A DNA stretch of 64,000 nucleotides from Methylocystis rosea SV97 (GTDB lineage Bacteria; Pseudomonadota; Alphaproteobacteria; Rhizobiales; Beijerinckiaceae). Within the stretch, counting starts at the first letter, position 1. Each line of letters starts with the position of its first letter. The translations under genes were made by a program, and so were the position numbers. Shown here one piece after another: positions 7,803 to 16,998 of the stretch. The notes below the pieces were generated by a model that did no database searches, was not told where the DNA came from, and saw nothing but the letters and a program-made list of their open reading frames with translations. The stretch is taken from the NCBI RefSeq assembly GCF_000372845.1, contig NZ_KB889963.1, positions 1,931,923 through 1,995,922 of the forward strand, read 5' to 3'.

Positions 7803-7845
7803 TTGACGTCGTCGCAAGACTCACGCAGTCTGGAGGCAACACGGA

Positions 7846-8065
7846 ATGGCGACGCGGCGAACGATCTCAAGGACGTTCGGCGAGTTTTGGCGACAGCCGG
7901 ACGAGAGCGTTGCTTTGCGTGGGCGTGATCCTCGTTTTCGGCGTGCTTTCAATCGCGGCGTATCCATCCGCGAGCGCGGGGCGCGCGTCTTTCGAGTTCA
8001 GAATTGGCAAAAATTGCGTCGCGGGCCAGCGAATGGCTGCGTGCGGGCGGACGCCTGCGCTTTGA
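7846..8065 (+). pseudogene. Possible small exported protein, apparently frameshifted
   Basis: GGAGG lies 9 nt before an ATG at 7846, which starts MATRRTISRTFGEFWRQ in frame 1. From about 7910 the credible sequence continues in frame 2 as a hydrophobic, signal-peptide-like segment (VGVILVFGVLSIAAYPSASA, then GRASFEFRIGKNCVAGQR) up to TGA at 8063. Neither frame alone looks like a complete protein, so this is either a frameshifted small exported protein or chance. A short frame-2 gene from GTG 7919 (48 residues) is the alternative. It lies in the nrdJ leader. Confidence 0.3.
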
Positions 8066-8077
8066 GGGGATGAGACG

Positions 8078-11000
8078 ATGAAAATTGAGCGGCGCTACAC
8101 CAAGGCGGGCGAATCCCCCTATGCGAACATTCCGTTCCGCACGACGAAGAGCGAGATCCGCAACCCCGACGGCTCCATCGTCTTTTCCCTCGACAATATC
8201 GACGTCCCCAACCAGTGGAGCCAGGTCGCGGCCGACGTTCTGGCGCAGAAATATTTCCGCAAGGCCGGCGTGCCGGCGCGCTTGAAGCGCGTCGAGGAGA
8301 ACGCCGTGCCGTCCTTCCTGTGGCGCTCCGTCGCCGACACGGAAGCGCTCAGCGAACTTCCCAAGGACCAGCGCAACGGCTCCGAAATCTCGGCCAAGCA
8401 GGTCTTCGACCGTCTCGCCGGCGCCTGGACCTATTGGGGCTGGAAGGGCGGCTATTTCGACGCCGAGGAAGACGCCCAGGCGTTCAGCGACGAGCTTCGC
8501 TACATGCTCGCCATGCAGATGGCGGCGCCCAATTCGCCGCAATGGTTCAACACCGGCCTGCACTGGGCCTACGGCGTCGACGGCCCAAGCCAGGGGCATT
8601 TCTACGTCGACTACGCCAATGGCAAGATGGTGAAGTCGAAATCGGCCTATGAGCATCCGCAGCCGCACGCCTGCTTCATCCAGTCGATCGCCGACGATCT
8701 CGTCAATGACGGCGGCATCATGGATCTCTGGGTGCGCGAGGCGCGGCTGTTCAAATATGGTTCCGGCACCGGCACCAATTTCTCCAAGCTGCGGGGCGAG
8801 AAGGAGAAGCTTTCGGGCGGCGGCTCGTCCTCTGGCCTGATGTCCTTCCTCAAGATCGGCGACCGCGCGGCGGGCGCGATCAAATCCGGCGGCACGACGC
8901 GGCGCGCGGCGAAAATGGTCGTCGTCGACATCGACCATCCCGACGTCGAAGCCTTCATCGACTGGAAGGTGAAGGAGGAGGAGAAGGTCGCCGCGCTGGT
9001 CACCGGTTCGAAGATCGTCAAGAAGCATCTGAAGGCGATCATGCGCGCCTGCATGAACTGCGAAGGCCCCGGCGACGACTGCTTTAACCCCGAGATCAAT
9101 CCGGCGCTGAAACGCGAGATCAAGCTCGCGCGCAAAAACGACGTGCCGGACAATTACATCAAGCGCGTCATTCAGTTCGCCAAGCAGGGCTATAAGGACA
9201 TTCACTTCGACACCTATGACACGGACTGGGACAGCGAAGCCTATCTCACCGTCTCGGGTCAGAACTCCAACAACTCCGTGCGCGTCACGGACGCGTTCCT
9301 GCAGGCGGTCGAGAAGGACGACGACTGGAGCCTCATCAAGCGCCTCGACGGCAAGACGGCGAAGACGCTGAAAGCCCGCGATCTGTGGGAGAAGATCGGC
9401 TACGCCGCCTGGGCGTCCGCCGATCCGGGAATCCAGTTCCACACGACGATCAACGACTGGCACACCTGCCCGGCGGGCGGCGCTATTCGCGCATCCAATC
9501 CGTGCTCGGAATATATGTTCCTCGACGACACGGCCTGTAATCTCGCCTCGCTCAATCTGCTGCAGTTCCGCGATCTCGAGACCAAGCGCATCGACGTCGA
9601 GTCCTATGAGCACGCCGTGCGGCTGTGGACCGTGGTGCTCGAAATCTCGGTGCTGATGGCGCAGTTTCCCTCAAAGGAAATCGCGCAGCTGTCCTATGAC
9701 TACCGCACGCTGGGCCTCGGCTTCGCCAATGTCGGCGGACTGTTGATGTCGTCTGGCGTCGCCTATGACAGCGACGCCGGTCGCGCCATCGCCGGCGCGC
9801 TTTCGGCGATCATGACGGGCGTCTGCTACGCGACCTCGGCGGAGATGGCCAAGGAGCGCGGCCCCTTCGCGCGCTTCATGGAGAATCGCGAGGCGATGCT
9901 GCGGGTCATCCGCAATCATCGCCGCGCCGCGCATGGCGAACGCGTCGGCTATGAGCAGCTCGCGATCGCGCCCGTGCCGCTCGACGTCGCCTCCTGCCCC
10001 GATCAGCTCTTGGTCGAACGCGCAGCCGCCGCCTGGGACAAAGCGCTCGCGCAAGGCGAGCTCTACGGCTATCGCAATGCGCAAGTCACCGTCGTCGCGC
10101 CGACCGGCACCATCGGCCTGGTGATGGACTGCGACACCACCGGCATCGAGCCCGATTTCGCGCTGGTCAAATTCAAGAAGCTCGCGGGCGGCGGCTATCT
10201 CAAGATCGTCAACCGCGCCGTGCCGGAAGGGCTGCGCTCGCTCGGCTATCGCGAGAGCGAGATCGCCGAGATCGAGGCCTATGCCGTCGGCCACGCCTCG
10301 CTCTCCAACGCGCCGGCGATCAACACCACGAGCCTGCGGGCGAAGGGTTTCACGGACGAGAAGATCGCGGCGGTGGAAGGAGCGCTGCGCAGCGCCTTCG
10401 ACATCAAATTCGTCTTCAACAAATGGACGCTCGGGCAGGATTTTCTCACCGGCGTGTTGAAAGTGCCAGCGGCCGCGCTCGACGACAAGAACTTCGATCT
10501 GCTGACGCATCTGGGGTTCTCGCGCGCCGACATCGACGCCGCGAATGTGCATATCTGCGGCGCGATGACTCTGGAAGGCGCGCCGCATTTGAAGCGCGAG
10601 CATTATCCCGTGTTCGACTGCGCCAATCCCTGCGGGCGCACCGGCAAGCGCTATCTCCTGGTCGACTCGCATATCCGCATGATGGCGGCGGCGCAGCCCT
10701 TCATCTCGGGCGCGATCAGCAAGACCATCAATATGCCGAATGACGCCTCGATCGAGGATTGCGAACAGGCCTATCTGCTGTCGTGGCGCCTCGGGCTCAA
10801 GGCCAACGCGCTCTATCGCGACGGCTCCAAGCTCTCGCAGCCGCTCTCGGCGCAGCTCATCGCCGGCGACGACGACATCGACGCGATGGACGTCGTCGAG
10901 GAACTCGTCACCGCCAATATGCCGGCGCGCGCGGCGGCCATCGCCGAACGCATCGTCGAGCGCGTCGTGCATCAGGTGATCCGCGAGCGCGAGAAGCTGC

Positions 11001-11722
11001 CGAACCGGCGCAAGAGCTACATTCAGAAGGCGACGGTCGGCGGCCACAAGGTCTATCTGCACACGGGCGAATATGAAGACGGGCGGCTCGGTGAAATCTT
11101 CATCGACATGCACAAGGAAGGCGCGGCCTTCCGAAGCCTGATGAATAATTTCGCCATCGCGATATCGCTCGGCCTGCAATATGGCGTGCCGCTCGAGGAA
11201 TATGTCGACGCCTTCACCTTCACCCGCTTCGAACCCGCGGGTCCGGTGCAGGGCAATGACGCGATCAAATATGCGACCTCGATCCTCGACTATGTGTTCC
11301 GCGAGCTGGCCGTCTCCTATCTCGGCCGCAACGATCTCGCTCATGTCTCGCCCGAAGACGTCGGCCATGACGTGCTCGGCAAGGGCCAGCATGAGGGCAA
11401 GGCGCCGGAGACGAACTCCGTCGTCTCGCGTGGTCTGCTGCGCTCCAAGACCGACCGGCTGATGGTGGTGCAGGGCGGCGGGGCGACAGCCTTAAAGGCC
11501 GAGCCGACGCCCGAAGTCGTCCATGACGCGGACGACCCGACCTCGACGCTCGGCTGGACCGAGCCGACGAAGACCGTCACCGGCGTCGCCGAAAAACGCG
11601 CCGAAGCGCGCATGAAGGGCTATGTCGGCGAAGCCTGTCCCGAGTGCGCGAATTTCACGCTGGTGAGGAACGGCACGTGTTTGAAATGCGAGACGTGTGG
11701 GGCGACGACGGGGTGTTCGTGA
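8078..11722 (+). CDS. nrdJ: Adenosylcobalamin-dependent ribonucleotide reductase (class II)
   Basis: Reduces ribonucleotides to deoxyribonucleotides using coenzyme B12, with no oxygen requirement and no separate radical subunit. At 1214 residues it is the long form usual in alphaproteobacteria. Seen: the family start [17 protein letters not shown], the specificity/binding region [20 protein letters not shown] (about 226-245), NPCSEYMF (Cys about 476) and ACNLASLNL (Cys about 487) of the active-site barrel, and [22 protein letters not shown] in the second half. The C-terminus is cysteine-rich ([18 protein letters not shown]), giving the zinc-binding and redox-shuttle thiols. ATG 8078 follows GGGGATGAGACG. 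DnaA-box-like sites lie upstream. No other reductase subunit is in view. Confidence 0.96.
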   Translation: MKIERRYTKAGESPYANIPFRTTKSEIRNPDGSIVFSLDNIDVPNQWSQVAADVLAQKYFRKAGVPARLKRVEENAVPSFLWRSVADTEALSELPKDQRNGSEISAKQVFDRLAGAWTYWGWKGGYFDAEEDAQAFSDELRYMLAMQMAAPNSPQWFNTGLHWAYGVDGPSQGHFYVDYANGKMVKSKSAYEHPQPHACFIQSIADDLVNDGGIMDLWVREARLFKYGSGTGTNFSKLRGEKEKLSGGGSSSGLMSFLKIGDRAAGAIKSGGTTRRAAKMVVVDIDHPDVEAFIDWKVKEEEKVAALVTGSKIVKKHLKAIMRACMNCEGPGDDCFNPEINPALKREIKLARKNDVPDNYIKRVIQFAKQGYKDIHFDTYDTDWDSEAYLTVSGQNSNNSVRVTDAFLQAVEKDDDWSLIKRLDGKTAKTLKARDLWEKIGYAAWASADPGIQFHTTINDWHTCPAGGAIRASNPCSEYMFLDDTACNLASLNLLQFRDLETKRIDVESYEHAVRLWTVVLEISVLMAQFPSKEIAQLSYDYRTLGLGFANVGGLLMSSGVAYDSDAGRAIAGALSAIMTGVCYATSAEMAKERGPFARFMENREAMLRVIRNHRRAAHGERVGYEQLAIAPVPLDVASCPDQLLVERAAAAWDKALAQGELYGYRNAQVTVVAPTGTIGLVMDCDTTGIEPDFALVKFKKLAGGGYLKIVNRAVPEGLRSLGYRESEIAEIEAYAVGHASLSNAPAINTTSLRAKGFTDEKIAAVEGALRSAFDIKFVFNKWTLGQDFLTGVLKVPAAALDDKNFDLLTHLGFSRADIDAANVHICGAMTLEGAPHLKREHYPVFDCANPCGRTGKRYLLVDSHIRMMAAAQPFISGAISKTINMPNDASIEDCEQAYLLSWRLGLKANALYRDGSKLSQPLSAQLIAGDDDIDAMDVVEELVTANMPARAAAIAERIVERVVHQVIREREKLPNRRKSYIQKATVGGHKVYLHTGEYEDGRLGEIFIDMHKEGAAFRSLMNNFAIAISLGLQYGVPLEEYVDAFTFTRFEPAGPVQGNDAIKYATSILDYVFRELAVSYLGRNDLAHVSPEDVGHDVLGKGQHEGKAPETNSVVSRGLLRSKTDRLMVVQGGGATALKAEPTPEVVHDADDPTSTLGWTEPTKTVTGVAEKRAEARMKGYVGEACPECANFTLVRNGTCLKCETCGATTGCS

Positions 11723-11782
11723 GAGAGCGTCGTTTGTGGTCGCTACTCAGTCTCGTCAGACATATTTGCGGGGTCTTTGCAT

Positions 11783-12214
11783 ATGAATTCAAAGCTGCAC
11801 ATCAACGCTAGCCTCGGATTGATTGAAGTTGAAGGCGACGCGAGCGTTGTCCTTAAAATCTACGACGATCTGAGGGACTTACTCCGCGAACGCTTTGGCA
11901 ATGCGGCATGCATACCGCCGGACGCTAACGAGTCGCTTGCTGCCGCCTCTGAGACTGCGAATGCTGCCTCCGCTGCAAAGCGCCCCAGAACCGTATCCAA
12001 GCGAAACGGGCCGAGCTGCGGGGAACGAATCCTAAATTTGCAATCTGCATTTTTTAAGACCCCGCAGTCCAACGGGGAGATTGGCGAAGGTCTCAAAGAG
12101 AAAGGTCACACCTATCAATCCAACCAAATCGCAGCGGCACTTACGAGTTTAACCAAAGCTGGAAAGCTACGCAGAACGAAGACCGATGGCATATGGAAAT
12201 ACACAAACCCCTAG
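11783..12214 (+). CDS. Winged-helix-like protein of an AT-richer two-gene insert
   Basis: 143 residues from ATG 11783; a TTG two codons earlier is possible. The N-terminal 60 residues form a short alpha/beta-looking region (KLHINASLGLIEVEGDASVVLKIYDDLRDLL), followed by an Ala/Ser-rich linker with basic residues (KRPRTVSKRNG). The last 65 residues read as a winged helix: GERILNLQ, then SNGEIGEGLKEKG, then SNQIAAALTSLTKAGKLRR and a wing with GIWKY. A DNA-binding regulator or adaptor is inferred; no exact family was recognised. Base composition and codon use are visibly more A/T-rich than nrdJ. The next gene begins 8 bp after the stop, so the two are probably cotranscribed. Confidence 0.7.
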   Translation: MNSKLHINASLGLIEVEGDASVVLKIYDDLRDLLRERFGNAACIPPDANESLAAASETANAASAAKRPRTVSKRNGPSCGERILNLQSAFFKTPQSNGEIGEGLKEKGHTYQSNQIAAALTSLTKAGKLRRTKTDGIWKYTNP

Positions 12215-12222
12215 CGTTGTGA

Positions 12223-12993
12223 ATGACGACCGATATTTCGATCGCACTCGGAAACATCCCTTCTCAAATCCGAGGCCCCTTGATATCCGAGTATGAAGAG
12301 GCTCTGAGAGCTTCATTGCACTCGGATTGGGAAAAACTTGGTCTAAAGGCAGGAAAGTTCTGCGAAATAGCCTACTGCGTTTGCCACGGTTTCTCATCAG
12401 GAACGTATGCAGCTTCCCCGTTCAAGCCAAAGGACATGCGATCCGCTTGCGCTGATCTTGAGAAACTGCCGCAGAATGCCTTTCCTCGAGCCGTAAGAAT
12501 ACAGATTCCACGGTTGCTGATAGCCCTGTACGAGATGCGAAATAACAGGGCCATCGGCCACGCCGGCGGGGACTTAGAGCCCAATCAAATGGACGGTCTA
12601 TTATTTTTGCAAGGAATGAAGTGGATTTTGGCTGAGTTTGTCCGAATGTTTTACAGCTGCGACATCAACAGCGCACAACAAGTGGTTGATAGCCTAGCAA
12701 CGCGCTGGAACCCTGTTTTTTGGGAAAAGGACGGCAAAAAGGTTCTATTGCATCAGAACGCGACGGCTGCCGAAAGGACAGTAATCACCTTGTATTTTTC
12801 TGACCTTAAGGCACCCCGTATAGACGTGCAGAGATGGGTTGAGTACGCAAATGCGACTGATTACAAAAGAAAAGTCTTGAAGCCACTTCATTCAAAACGG
12901 CCGATCTTTTTCGATAATAGGAGCGATGCTATTGACCTGCTTCCCCCAGGAATTTCTTGGGCAGAACAGCTCCTTCGCAAGCTCGCAAAATAG
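12223..12993 (+). CDS. HEPN-like protein with C-terminal winged-helix-like region
   Basis: 256 residues. The all-helical N-terminal half contains EMRNNRAIGHAGGD (105-118): R106 and H113 fit the RX4-6H motif of HEPN ribonucleases, with the usual Asn after Arg. It is followed by a helix DGLLFLQGMKWILAEFVRMFY. The C-terminal half (about 150-256) has AAERTVITLYFS, RRWVEYANATDYKRKVLKPLHSK-like spacing and FFDNRSDAIDLLPPG, which reads as a second winged helix with a wing. HEPN proteins are frequent in toxin-antitoxin, abortive-infection and other defence systems, where they cleave RNA. That role is inferred here. AT-richer than the neighbours, as is 11783-12214, pointing to joint acquisition. Confidence 0.7.
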   Translation: MTTDISIALGNIPSQIRGPLISEYEEALRASLHSDWEKLGLKAGKFCEIAYCVCHGFSSGTYAASPFKPKDMRSACADLEKLPQNAFPRAVRIQIPRLLIALYEMRNNRAIGHAGGDLEPNQMDGLLFLQGMKWILAEFVRMFYSCDINSAQQVVDSLATRWNPVFWEKDGKKVLLHQNATAAERTVITLYFSDLKAPRIDVQRWVEYANATDYKRKVLKPLHSKRPIFFDNRSDAIDLLPPGISWAEQLLRKLAK

Positions 12994-13086
12994 TCGGGTG
13001 ACCCCGGGCGGGGACTGCTTGGATCCGGCTAGCATTTTACTGATGAGCGGGAAAAGCCCACGCTCTCGAAGAGCGATGAATTCGGG

Positions 13087-13374
13087 CTAAGCCGCCCCCG
13101 CCTCTCCGGCGATCTTGCCGAAGTCGGCGACGCCCATCATCACGCGGCGGAGCTCGGCCAGGAGGCGCAGGCGGTTCAAGCGCAGATCGGCGTTCTCGGC
13201 GTTGACCGTCACATCGTCGAAGAAGGCGTCGACCGGCTCGCGAAGGTTTGACAGCACGTGCATAGCGCCGACGAAATCTTCCTTGGCAAGATGTTCCGCA
13301 GTTTCTTCGCGCACGCGGGCGATGGCTGCAGCGAGCTTATGCTCCTGCGGCTCGATTGCGGCGCGCTTCCTGCG
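13087..13374 (-). pseudogene. glyS: C-terminal fragment of a second glyS copy
   Basis: About 95 codons that match the C-terminal end of the glycyl-tRNA synthetase beta subunit: EEHKLAAAIARVREE-like start, then LREPVDAFFDDVTVNAENAD, LRLNRLRLLAELRRVM, and GVADFGKIAGE before the stop. There is no start region or preceding domain. The frame is directly continuous with the upstream acyltransferase gene, separated only by its TAG stop codon at 13375-13377. Because the 5' part of a glyS gene lies at 1-948 on the same strand, this is a duplicated or displaced 3' remnant and not the tail of that gene. A GTG at 13314 could allow a 75-residue product, but function is unlikely. Confidence 0.8.
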
Positions 13375-14118
13375 CTAGAGCGACGCCAGCAACTCGCGTA
13401 CGCTCGCGCGCGTCTCCATTGCCAGCGTCTTTCGATCCTTGCCTGCAGTCTCGACGTCCTCGCCAAAGGCGATGTGACACTGCGTACGGCCGCGCTTCAT
13501 CAAGCGCCACAGATGCGGCAGGAAGGTCATGTCGCCATACCAGCCGACATCTATCCTCTCCAACCCGTCTGAATAAGAGATCGCCACAGGCGCGAGCGTC
13601 GGCGCTTCACCGCGCGCCGTCATGGCTTCGAGCGGCGCGAAATGCGCCGAGCGAAAGGCAAGAACATCAGCGCCGTCGCTCGACGTGCCTTCCGGAAAGA
13701 CGACGAGATCGCCGCCCGCGCGCAGCACATCGGCGAGCGCCTCATTGACGCGCGCAATATCCTGCTTGGCGCCGCGCTCGACGAAGATCGTGCCTTGCAG
13801 CCGCGCGAGCAGTCCGAGCACAGGCCAACTCGCGACTTCGCTCTTCGCGAGAAAGACAAAGGGGTAGAGGCTCGCGAGCGCGATGATGTCGGTCCATGAC
13901 ACATGGTTGGCGACGACAAAGCGCGGCGCCGTCAAAGGCAGGGCGCCGCGCGCCTCGACCTTTATGCCGATGACGGCGCAGACCACGCGGCAGAAGCGCG
14001 TCTGGATCGCGTGCTGAATCGGCCAGCCGCGCCGGCGCGCCAGCGCCTGTAGCGGAACAAGGAAGAGAAGGGCGCCCGTCAGCGTGAGGGCAAAGGCGAG
14101 CGCGCGCAGATAGGGCAT
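13375..14118 (-). CDS. olsA: Lyso-ornithine lipid / 1-acylglycerophosphate acyltransferase (OlsA/PlsC family)
   Basis: Membrane-associated acyltransferase of 247 residues. An N-terminal membrane helix (LRALAFALTLTGALLFLVPL) precedes the catalytic NHVSWTD (His72, Asp77), then FVFLAKSEVASWPVLGLLARL, GTIFVER and FPEGTSSDG. The AKSEVASWP...LLARLQ...IFVER run and the late FGEDVE...DRKTLA are closer to OlsA, which adds the second acyl chain of ornithine lipids, than to typical PlsC. With olsB at 5907 this would complete the pathway. The OlsA assignment is an inference from motif likeness. Its stop codon joins in frame to a glyS 3' fragment, so the native C-terminus may have been affected. Confidence 0.75.
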   Translation of the reverse strand: MPYLRALAFALTLTGALLFLVPLQALARRRGWPIQHAIQTRFCRVVCAVIGIKVEARGALPLTAPRFVVANHVSWTDIIALASLYPFVFLAKSEVASWPVLGLLARLQGTIFVERGAKQDIARVNEALADVLRAGGDLVVFPEGTSSDGADVLAFRSAHFAPLEAMTARGEAPTLAPVAISYSDGLERIDVGWYGDMTFLPHLWRLMKRGRTQCHIAFGEDVETAGKDRKTLAMETRASVRELLASL

Positions 14119-14388
14119 GGCGCGCAGATGCAGCGCCTGTAAGACAGGCGCATGACAAGCACATTGCTAGTTCCCGTTGACAAGGGGCCTGGCGGTCGCT
14201 CAACCTGGAGTGGATAGCGCCAAAAACATTTGGAGCCGCTCGTGGAAGCATCTGGCAAACCCAAGCCCGACGGCGGCGGCGGTGAAATTCGATCACCTCG
14301 ACCGCCGGGACCGCCTGATCCGGGGCCGCCAGCTCCGATCCCGCATCCGAATGCACCGAGTTAATGGCAGTGCATTAAGAGGGCTCGG

Positions 14389-15375
14389 ATGTCGGAAATC
14401 CTGAAGACGCTGTGGGGAAGGCTTTATGCGTGGGCTTTCTCGAGCGCTTTAGTGCTCGGGTACTACTGGCTTGTCGTCTATCCGAAGGCCCACGCGCTAC
14501 ATGGCTGGCTTCCCACTAGCCTGGACTCCGAGGCGGCGGTGACCTTTGTGTCCATTACCGGAGCTATCGCAATCTTCCTGTCGTCCCTCTCTACTCAACT
14601 CTACCGCATCCTCGAAGGTTATCTTCTCTGGCCGCGGTGGCTCAAGGAGCGGAGGGTGAAGCGACACTTGGACATTAAACGAGCACGCGCAAGAGGCATT
14701 CAAGGGGCTCAATCCGGATGGCTTTTTGGTCTGCAGTTAGAAGATTATGCTCGCTATCCATTGCGGGATGATCAGGTCGTGCCGACCAAATTTGGGAATG
14801 CGATTAGGTCTTTCGAGACGTATGGGAAGACCAGGTTCAATCTCGATTCACAAACTTTGTGGCACGAATTGTGTTCCGTTTCTCCAAAATATATTCAAAC
14901 AGAAATCAGTAGCGCCCAATCGTCCGTCGACTTCTTCGTTGCGCTGTTCTTTCTCAGCGGCGGATTCGGGTTTGCGACCATAATCACCGCATTTTATGAG
15001 AAATTTGATCTGTCCATACTGGCCCTCTCTACTCCGTTATTTCTGTTAATGGCGCTATCGCACTGGATCGCGGTAAGGACGATTGATGCTTGGGCCTTCG
15101 CGGTTCAAGCTCTTGTCAACATCGGGCGCATCAAACTTGCCGACAGCCTGGGTCTCATTCTTCCCGAAACTCTTGAAGAAGAGAAAGCGATGTGGGGACT
15201 AGTGACCGCCTATGTCTTTTTCGCTAGGCCGGAGGAAGGCGCGAAACTCGACCAGTTCAGAAAAAAGAAAGAAAGGATTGCGCCGCGTCGCCAGCAAACT
15301 CCTCACGACGAAGATGATATAACAGCGAGCGCATCCGAGGAGGAGCAAGAATCAGGCGACGGCGATTGCGCATGA
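14389..15375 (+). CDS. Orphan membrane protein with four predicted helices
   Basis: 328 residues, ATG preceded by AAGAGGG. Membrane helices are predicted at about 13-32, 48-68, 183-205 and 210-230, in two pairs separated by a soluble region of about 110 residues. That region contains PLRDDQVVPTKFGNAIRSFETYG and DSQTLWHELCSVSP, a spacing seen in poorly characterised bacterial membrane proteins. The C-terminal 45 residues are basic, then very acidic (DEDDITASASEEEQESGDGD), and likely disordered. The gene is more A/T-rich than its surroundings. Nothing identifies a function. It runs towards the phaZ-like gene with an 11-bp gap; the preceding 14119-14388 stretch has no supported gene. Confidence 0.65.
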   Translation: MSEILKTLWGRLYAWAFSSALVLGYYWLVVYPKAHALHGWLPTSLDSEAAVTFVSITGAIAIFLSSLSTQLYRILEGYLLWPRWLKERRVKRHLDIKRARARGIQGAQSGWLFGLQLEDYARYPLRDDQVVPTKFGNAIRSFETYGKTRFNLDSQTLWHELCSVSPKYIQTEISSAQSSVDFFVALFFLSGGFGFATIITAFYEKFDLSILALSTPLFLLMALSHWIAVRTIDAWAFAVQALVNIGRIKLADSLGLILPETLEEEKAMWGLVTAYVFFARPEEGAKLDQFRKKKERIAPRRQQTPHDEDDITASASEEEQESGDGDCA

Positions 15376-15386
15376 CAGCGCCGGCG

Positions 15387-16538
15387 CTACCGCGCCGCCG
15401 ATGCATCCGCTAGGAAAAACCGCACCATTTCGCGTGAAGCCTCAGGGCCGTGACGATCGGCGAAGGACCCGTCGGGATTGCCGCCCGACCAGGCGTGGCC
15501 GAGCCCCTCGACAGCCCAATGCTCCAGCTGCGGCACGCCGCGCGCGTCGGCGATGACGGTGCGGCTGTAATTGCGGCCGCCCGCCGATCCGGTCTCGCGC
15601 GTTTCGCGCGCGAGCGAATCGGCAAGATCGAGCCGAGCCCCTGCAATGATCGTTTCCCCGTTGGTCGGATGCACCTTCTGGTCGGCTTCGCCGTGGAAAA
15701 CGATTGTCCGCACGTAGTCGTCAGACAGCGACCTGCGCGCCGCGCCGAGTTCGAACTTACCGCCCATCGCCGCGAAGGCGGAGGCGACGTCGCTCGCCGA
15801 GCCGTGCGCGAGGCCGGAATGTATGCCCACTGCGGCGTAGAGTTCCGGATAGGTCGCGGCCATGGTCGCGGCCATGGCGCCGCCGGCCGACAAACCCGCC
15901 ACATAGACGCGCGACTCATCGACGCGCCATTCCGCCATGATGGCGCGGGTCATGCCGGCGATGAGGCTGGGCTCGCCCTTCTCGCGGGTCTGATCCGCCG
16001 GGTTGAACCAGTTCCAGCAGCCCATCTGATTGGCCGTGGTCGACTGCGCGGGATAGGCGACGATGAAACCATGTTCTTCAGCCAGCTCATTCATTCGCGA
16101 GCCGACGGCGAAGTCGTCGGGATTCTGCGAGCAGCCGTGAAGCATCACGATCAAAGGCCGTTCGCCGTCTCCAAGGCCATCGGGCGCATAGACCTTATAG
16201 TCGCGGGCGCCGGCCGGGCCGACATAGCTGCGCGAGAGGTAGGCGGCGCCCGGCGGAACGTCGATTTTGGGGGCTTGTCGCAGGCCGACGAGCGGCGCGC
16301 CGCTTTGATTGAGGCCCGGAAGACCGGCATGGCGCAGCAACTCCACCGTCTCGCCGAGCGGACGGCGCAGACGAAACGTCGGGGGATGCGGCTCGGCATG
16401 CGCGGCCGGCTGCGGCGTCGGCGTCGCAGCGCCGCCGGCCGTCAGCGCGCCCATCAGCACGCGCGTCGCTTCCGCGAGATTTCGCTCGCGCGTCAATTGC
16501 GTCGCCCTGTTGAAGGCGCTCGTCAGGAGGTCTTTCAT
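15387..16538 (-). CDS. PHB-depolymerase-family esterase
   Basis: Alpha/beta hydrolase of 383 residues from ATG 16538. The order of motifs fits the polyhydroxybutyrate depolymerase/LpqC family: PLIVMLHGCSQNP oxyanion region (128-140), MGCWNWFNP, nucleophile elbow AGLSAGGAM (Ser217), Asp in HGEADQKVHP and catalytic His in GLGHAWSGG. The first 100 residues lack a clear signal peptide and resemble the N-terminal extension of intracellular or loosely attached members. Substrate could be stored PHB or another short-chain ester. A ribbon-helix-helix regulator lies 31 bp upstream on the same strand and probably forms an operon with it. Confidence 0.85.
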   Translation of the reverse strand: MKDLLTSAFNRATQLTRERNLAEATRVLMGALTAGGAATPTPQPAAHAEPHPPTFRLRRPLGETVELLRHAGLPGLNQSGAPLVGLRQAPKIDVPPGAAYLSRSYVGPAGARDYKVYAPDGLGDGERPLIVMLHGCSQNPDDFAVGSRMNELAEEHGFIVAYPAQSTTANQMGCWNWFNPADQTREKGEPSLIAGMTRAIMAEWRVDESRVYVAGLSAGGAMAATMAATYPELYAAVGIHSGLAHGSASDVASAFAAMGGKFELGAARRSLSDDYVRTIVFHGEADQKVHPTNGETIIAGARLDLADSLARETRETGSAGGRNYSRTVIADARGVPQLEHWAVEGLGHAWSGGNPDGSFADRHGPEASREMVRFFLADASAAR

Positions 16539-16569
16539 TTTGTCTACGCCTCGCGGGAGAGTGAGAAGG

Positions 16570-16986
16570 TCAACTGATGCGGTCCTGGAGCGCCGCCTTG
16601 ACGGTCTTGCTCGCTTGCAGCGCGCCGAGCACCGTGATGGATTCGATGGTCTCGCGCGCGAGTTCCGGCGTGACGTCTTCGGCGATGGACGCCAGTCCCA
16701 GGACATGGATCCGCAGCCTGCGGCCGGCCGCCTTTACGGTCTCGAGGTCTTCGCGGCTGTAGTGGCGCAAGCCGAGTTCCATCGTGTTCCGCACGATGGA
16801 CTGTTTGACTGCGTCCGAATGCGCGCTGAGCTGGTTGCGGATGGCCGTGCGGATGAAGTCGGTGCGGTTGGAGTAGAAGCCTTCGCGCACCAGGAGATCG
16901 ATATGGCCGAGATCGACATATCCGACATTGATCGTGATTTTCTCTGCCTCCGGCGGTCTTTCTCGTAATTTGTGTAAGTCCGCCAT
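16570..16986 (-). CDS. Ribbon-helix-helix (CopG-type) regulator
   Basis: 138 residues from the second of two close ATGs (16986); GAGAGG then has a 6-nt spacing, while the first ATG (16992) would touch the ribosome site. The DNA-binding unit is EKITINVGYVDLGHIDLLVREG followed by SNRTDFIRTAIRNQL (about 17-55), a beta strand plus two helices. The C-terminal part is helical and may mediate multimer formation. It precedes the depolymerase gene. Repeated GATGGT motifs just upstream (16999-17027) suggest that it represses its own operon. Confidence 0.82.
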   Translation of the reverse strand: MADLHKLRERPPEAEKITINVGYVDLGHIDLLVREGFYSNRTDFIRTAIRNQLSAHSDAVKQSIVRNTMELGLRHYSREDLETVKAAGRRLRIHVLGLASIAEDVTPELARETIESITVLGALQASKTVKAALQDRIS

Positions 16987-16998
16987 CGCCATCCTCTC

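Noticed and set aside
7794-7805. Possible NrdR box before nrdJ
   Set aside because: Only one degenerate half-match and no second box at the expected spacing.
7503-8077. Cobalamin riboswitch in the nrdJ leader
   Set aside because: The conserved B12-box core was not found in the leader.
9671-11392. 573-codon minus-strand frame opposite nrdJ
   Set aside because: Antisense shadow of the well-conserved nrdJ; no family sequence.
13087-13374. Tail of the glyS gene whose start is at position 948
   Set aside because: It lies upstream of that start, not downstream, and lacks the middle of the protein; it must be a separate copy.
14242-14364. Forty-codon Pro-rich reading frame on the plus strand (GTG start)
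   Set aside because: No convincing ribosome site, low complexity, and no recognised homologue; left as part of the 14119-14388 gap.
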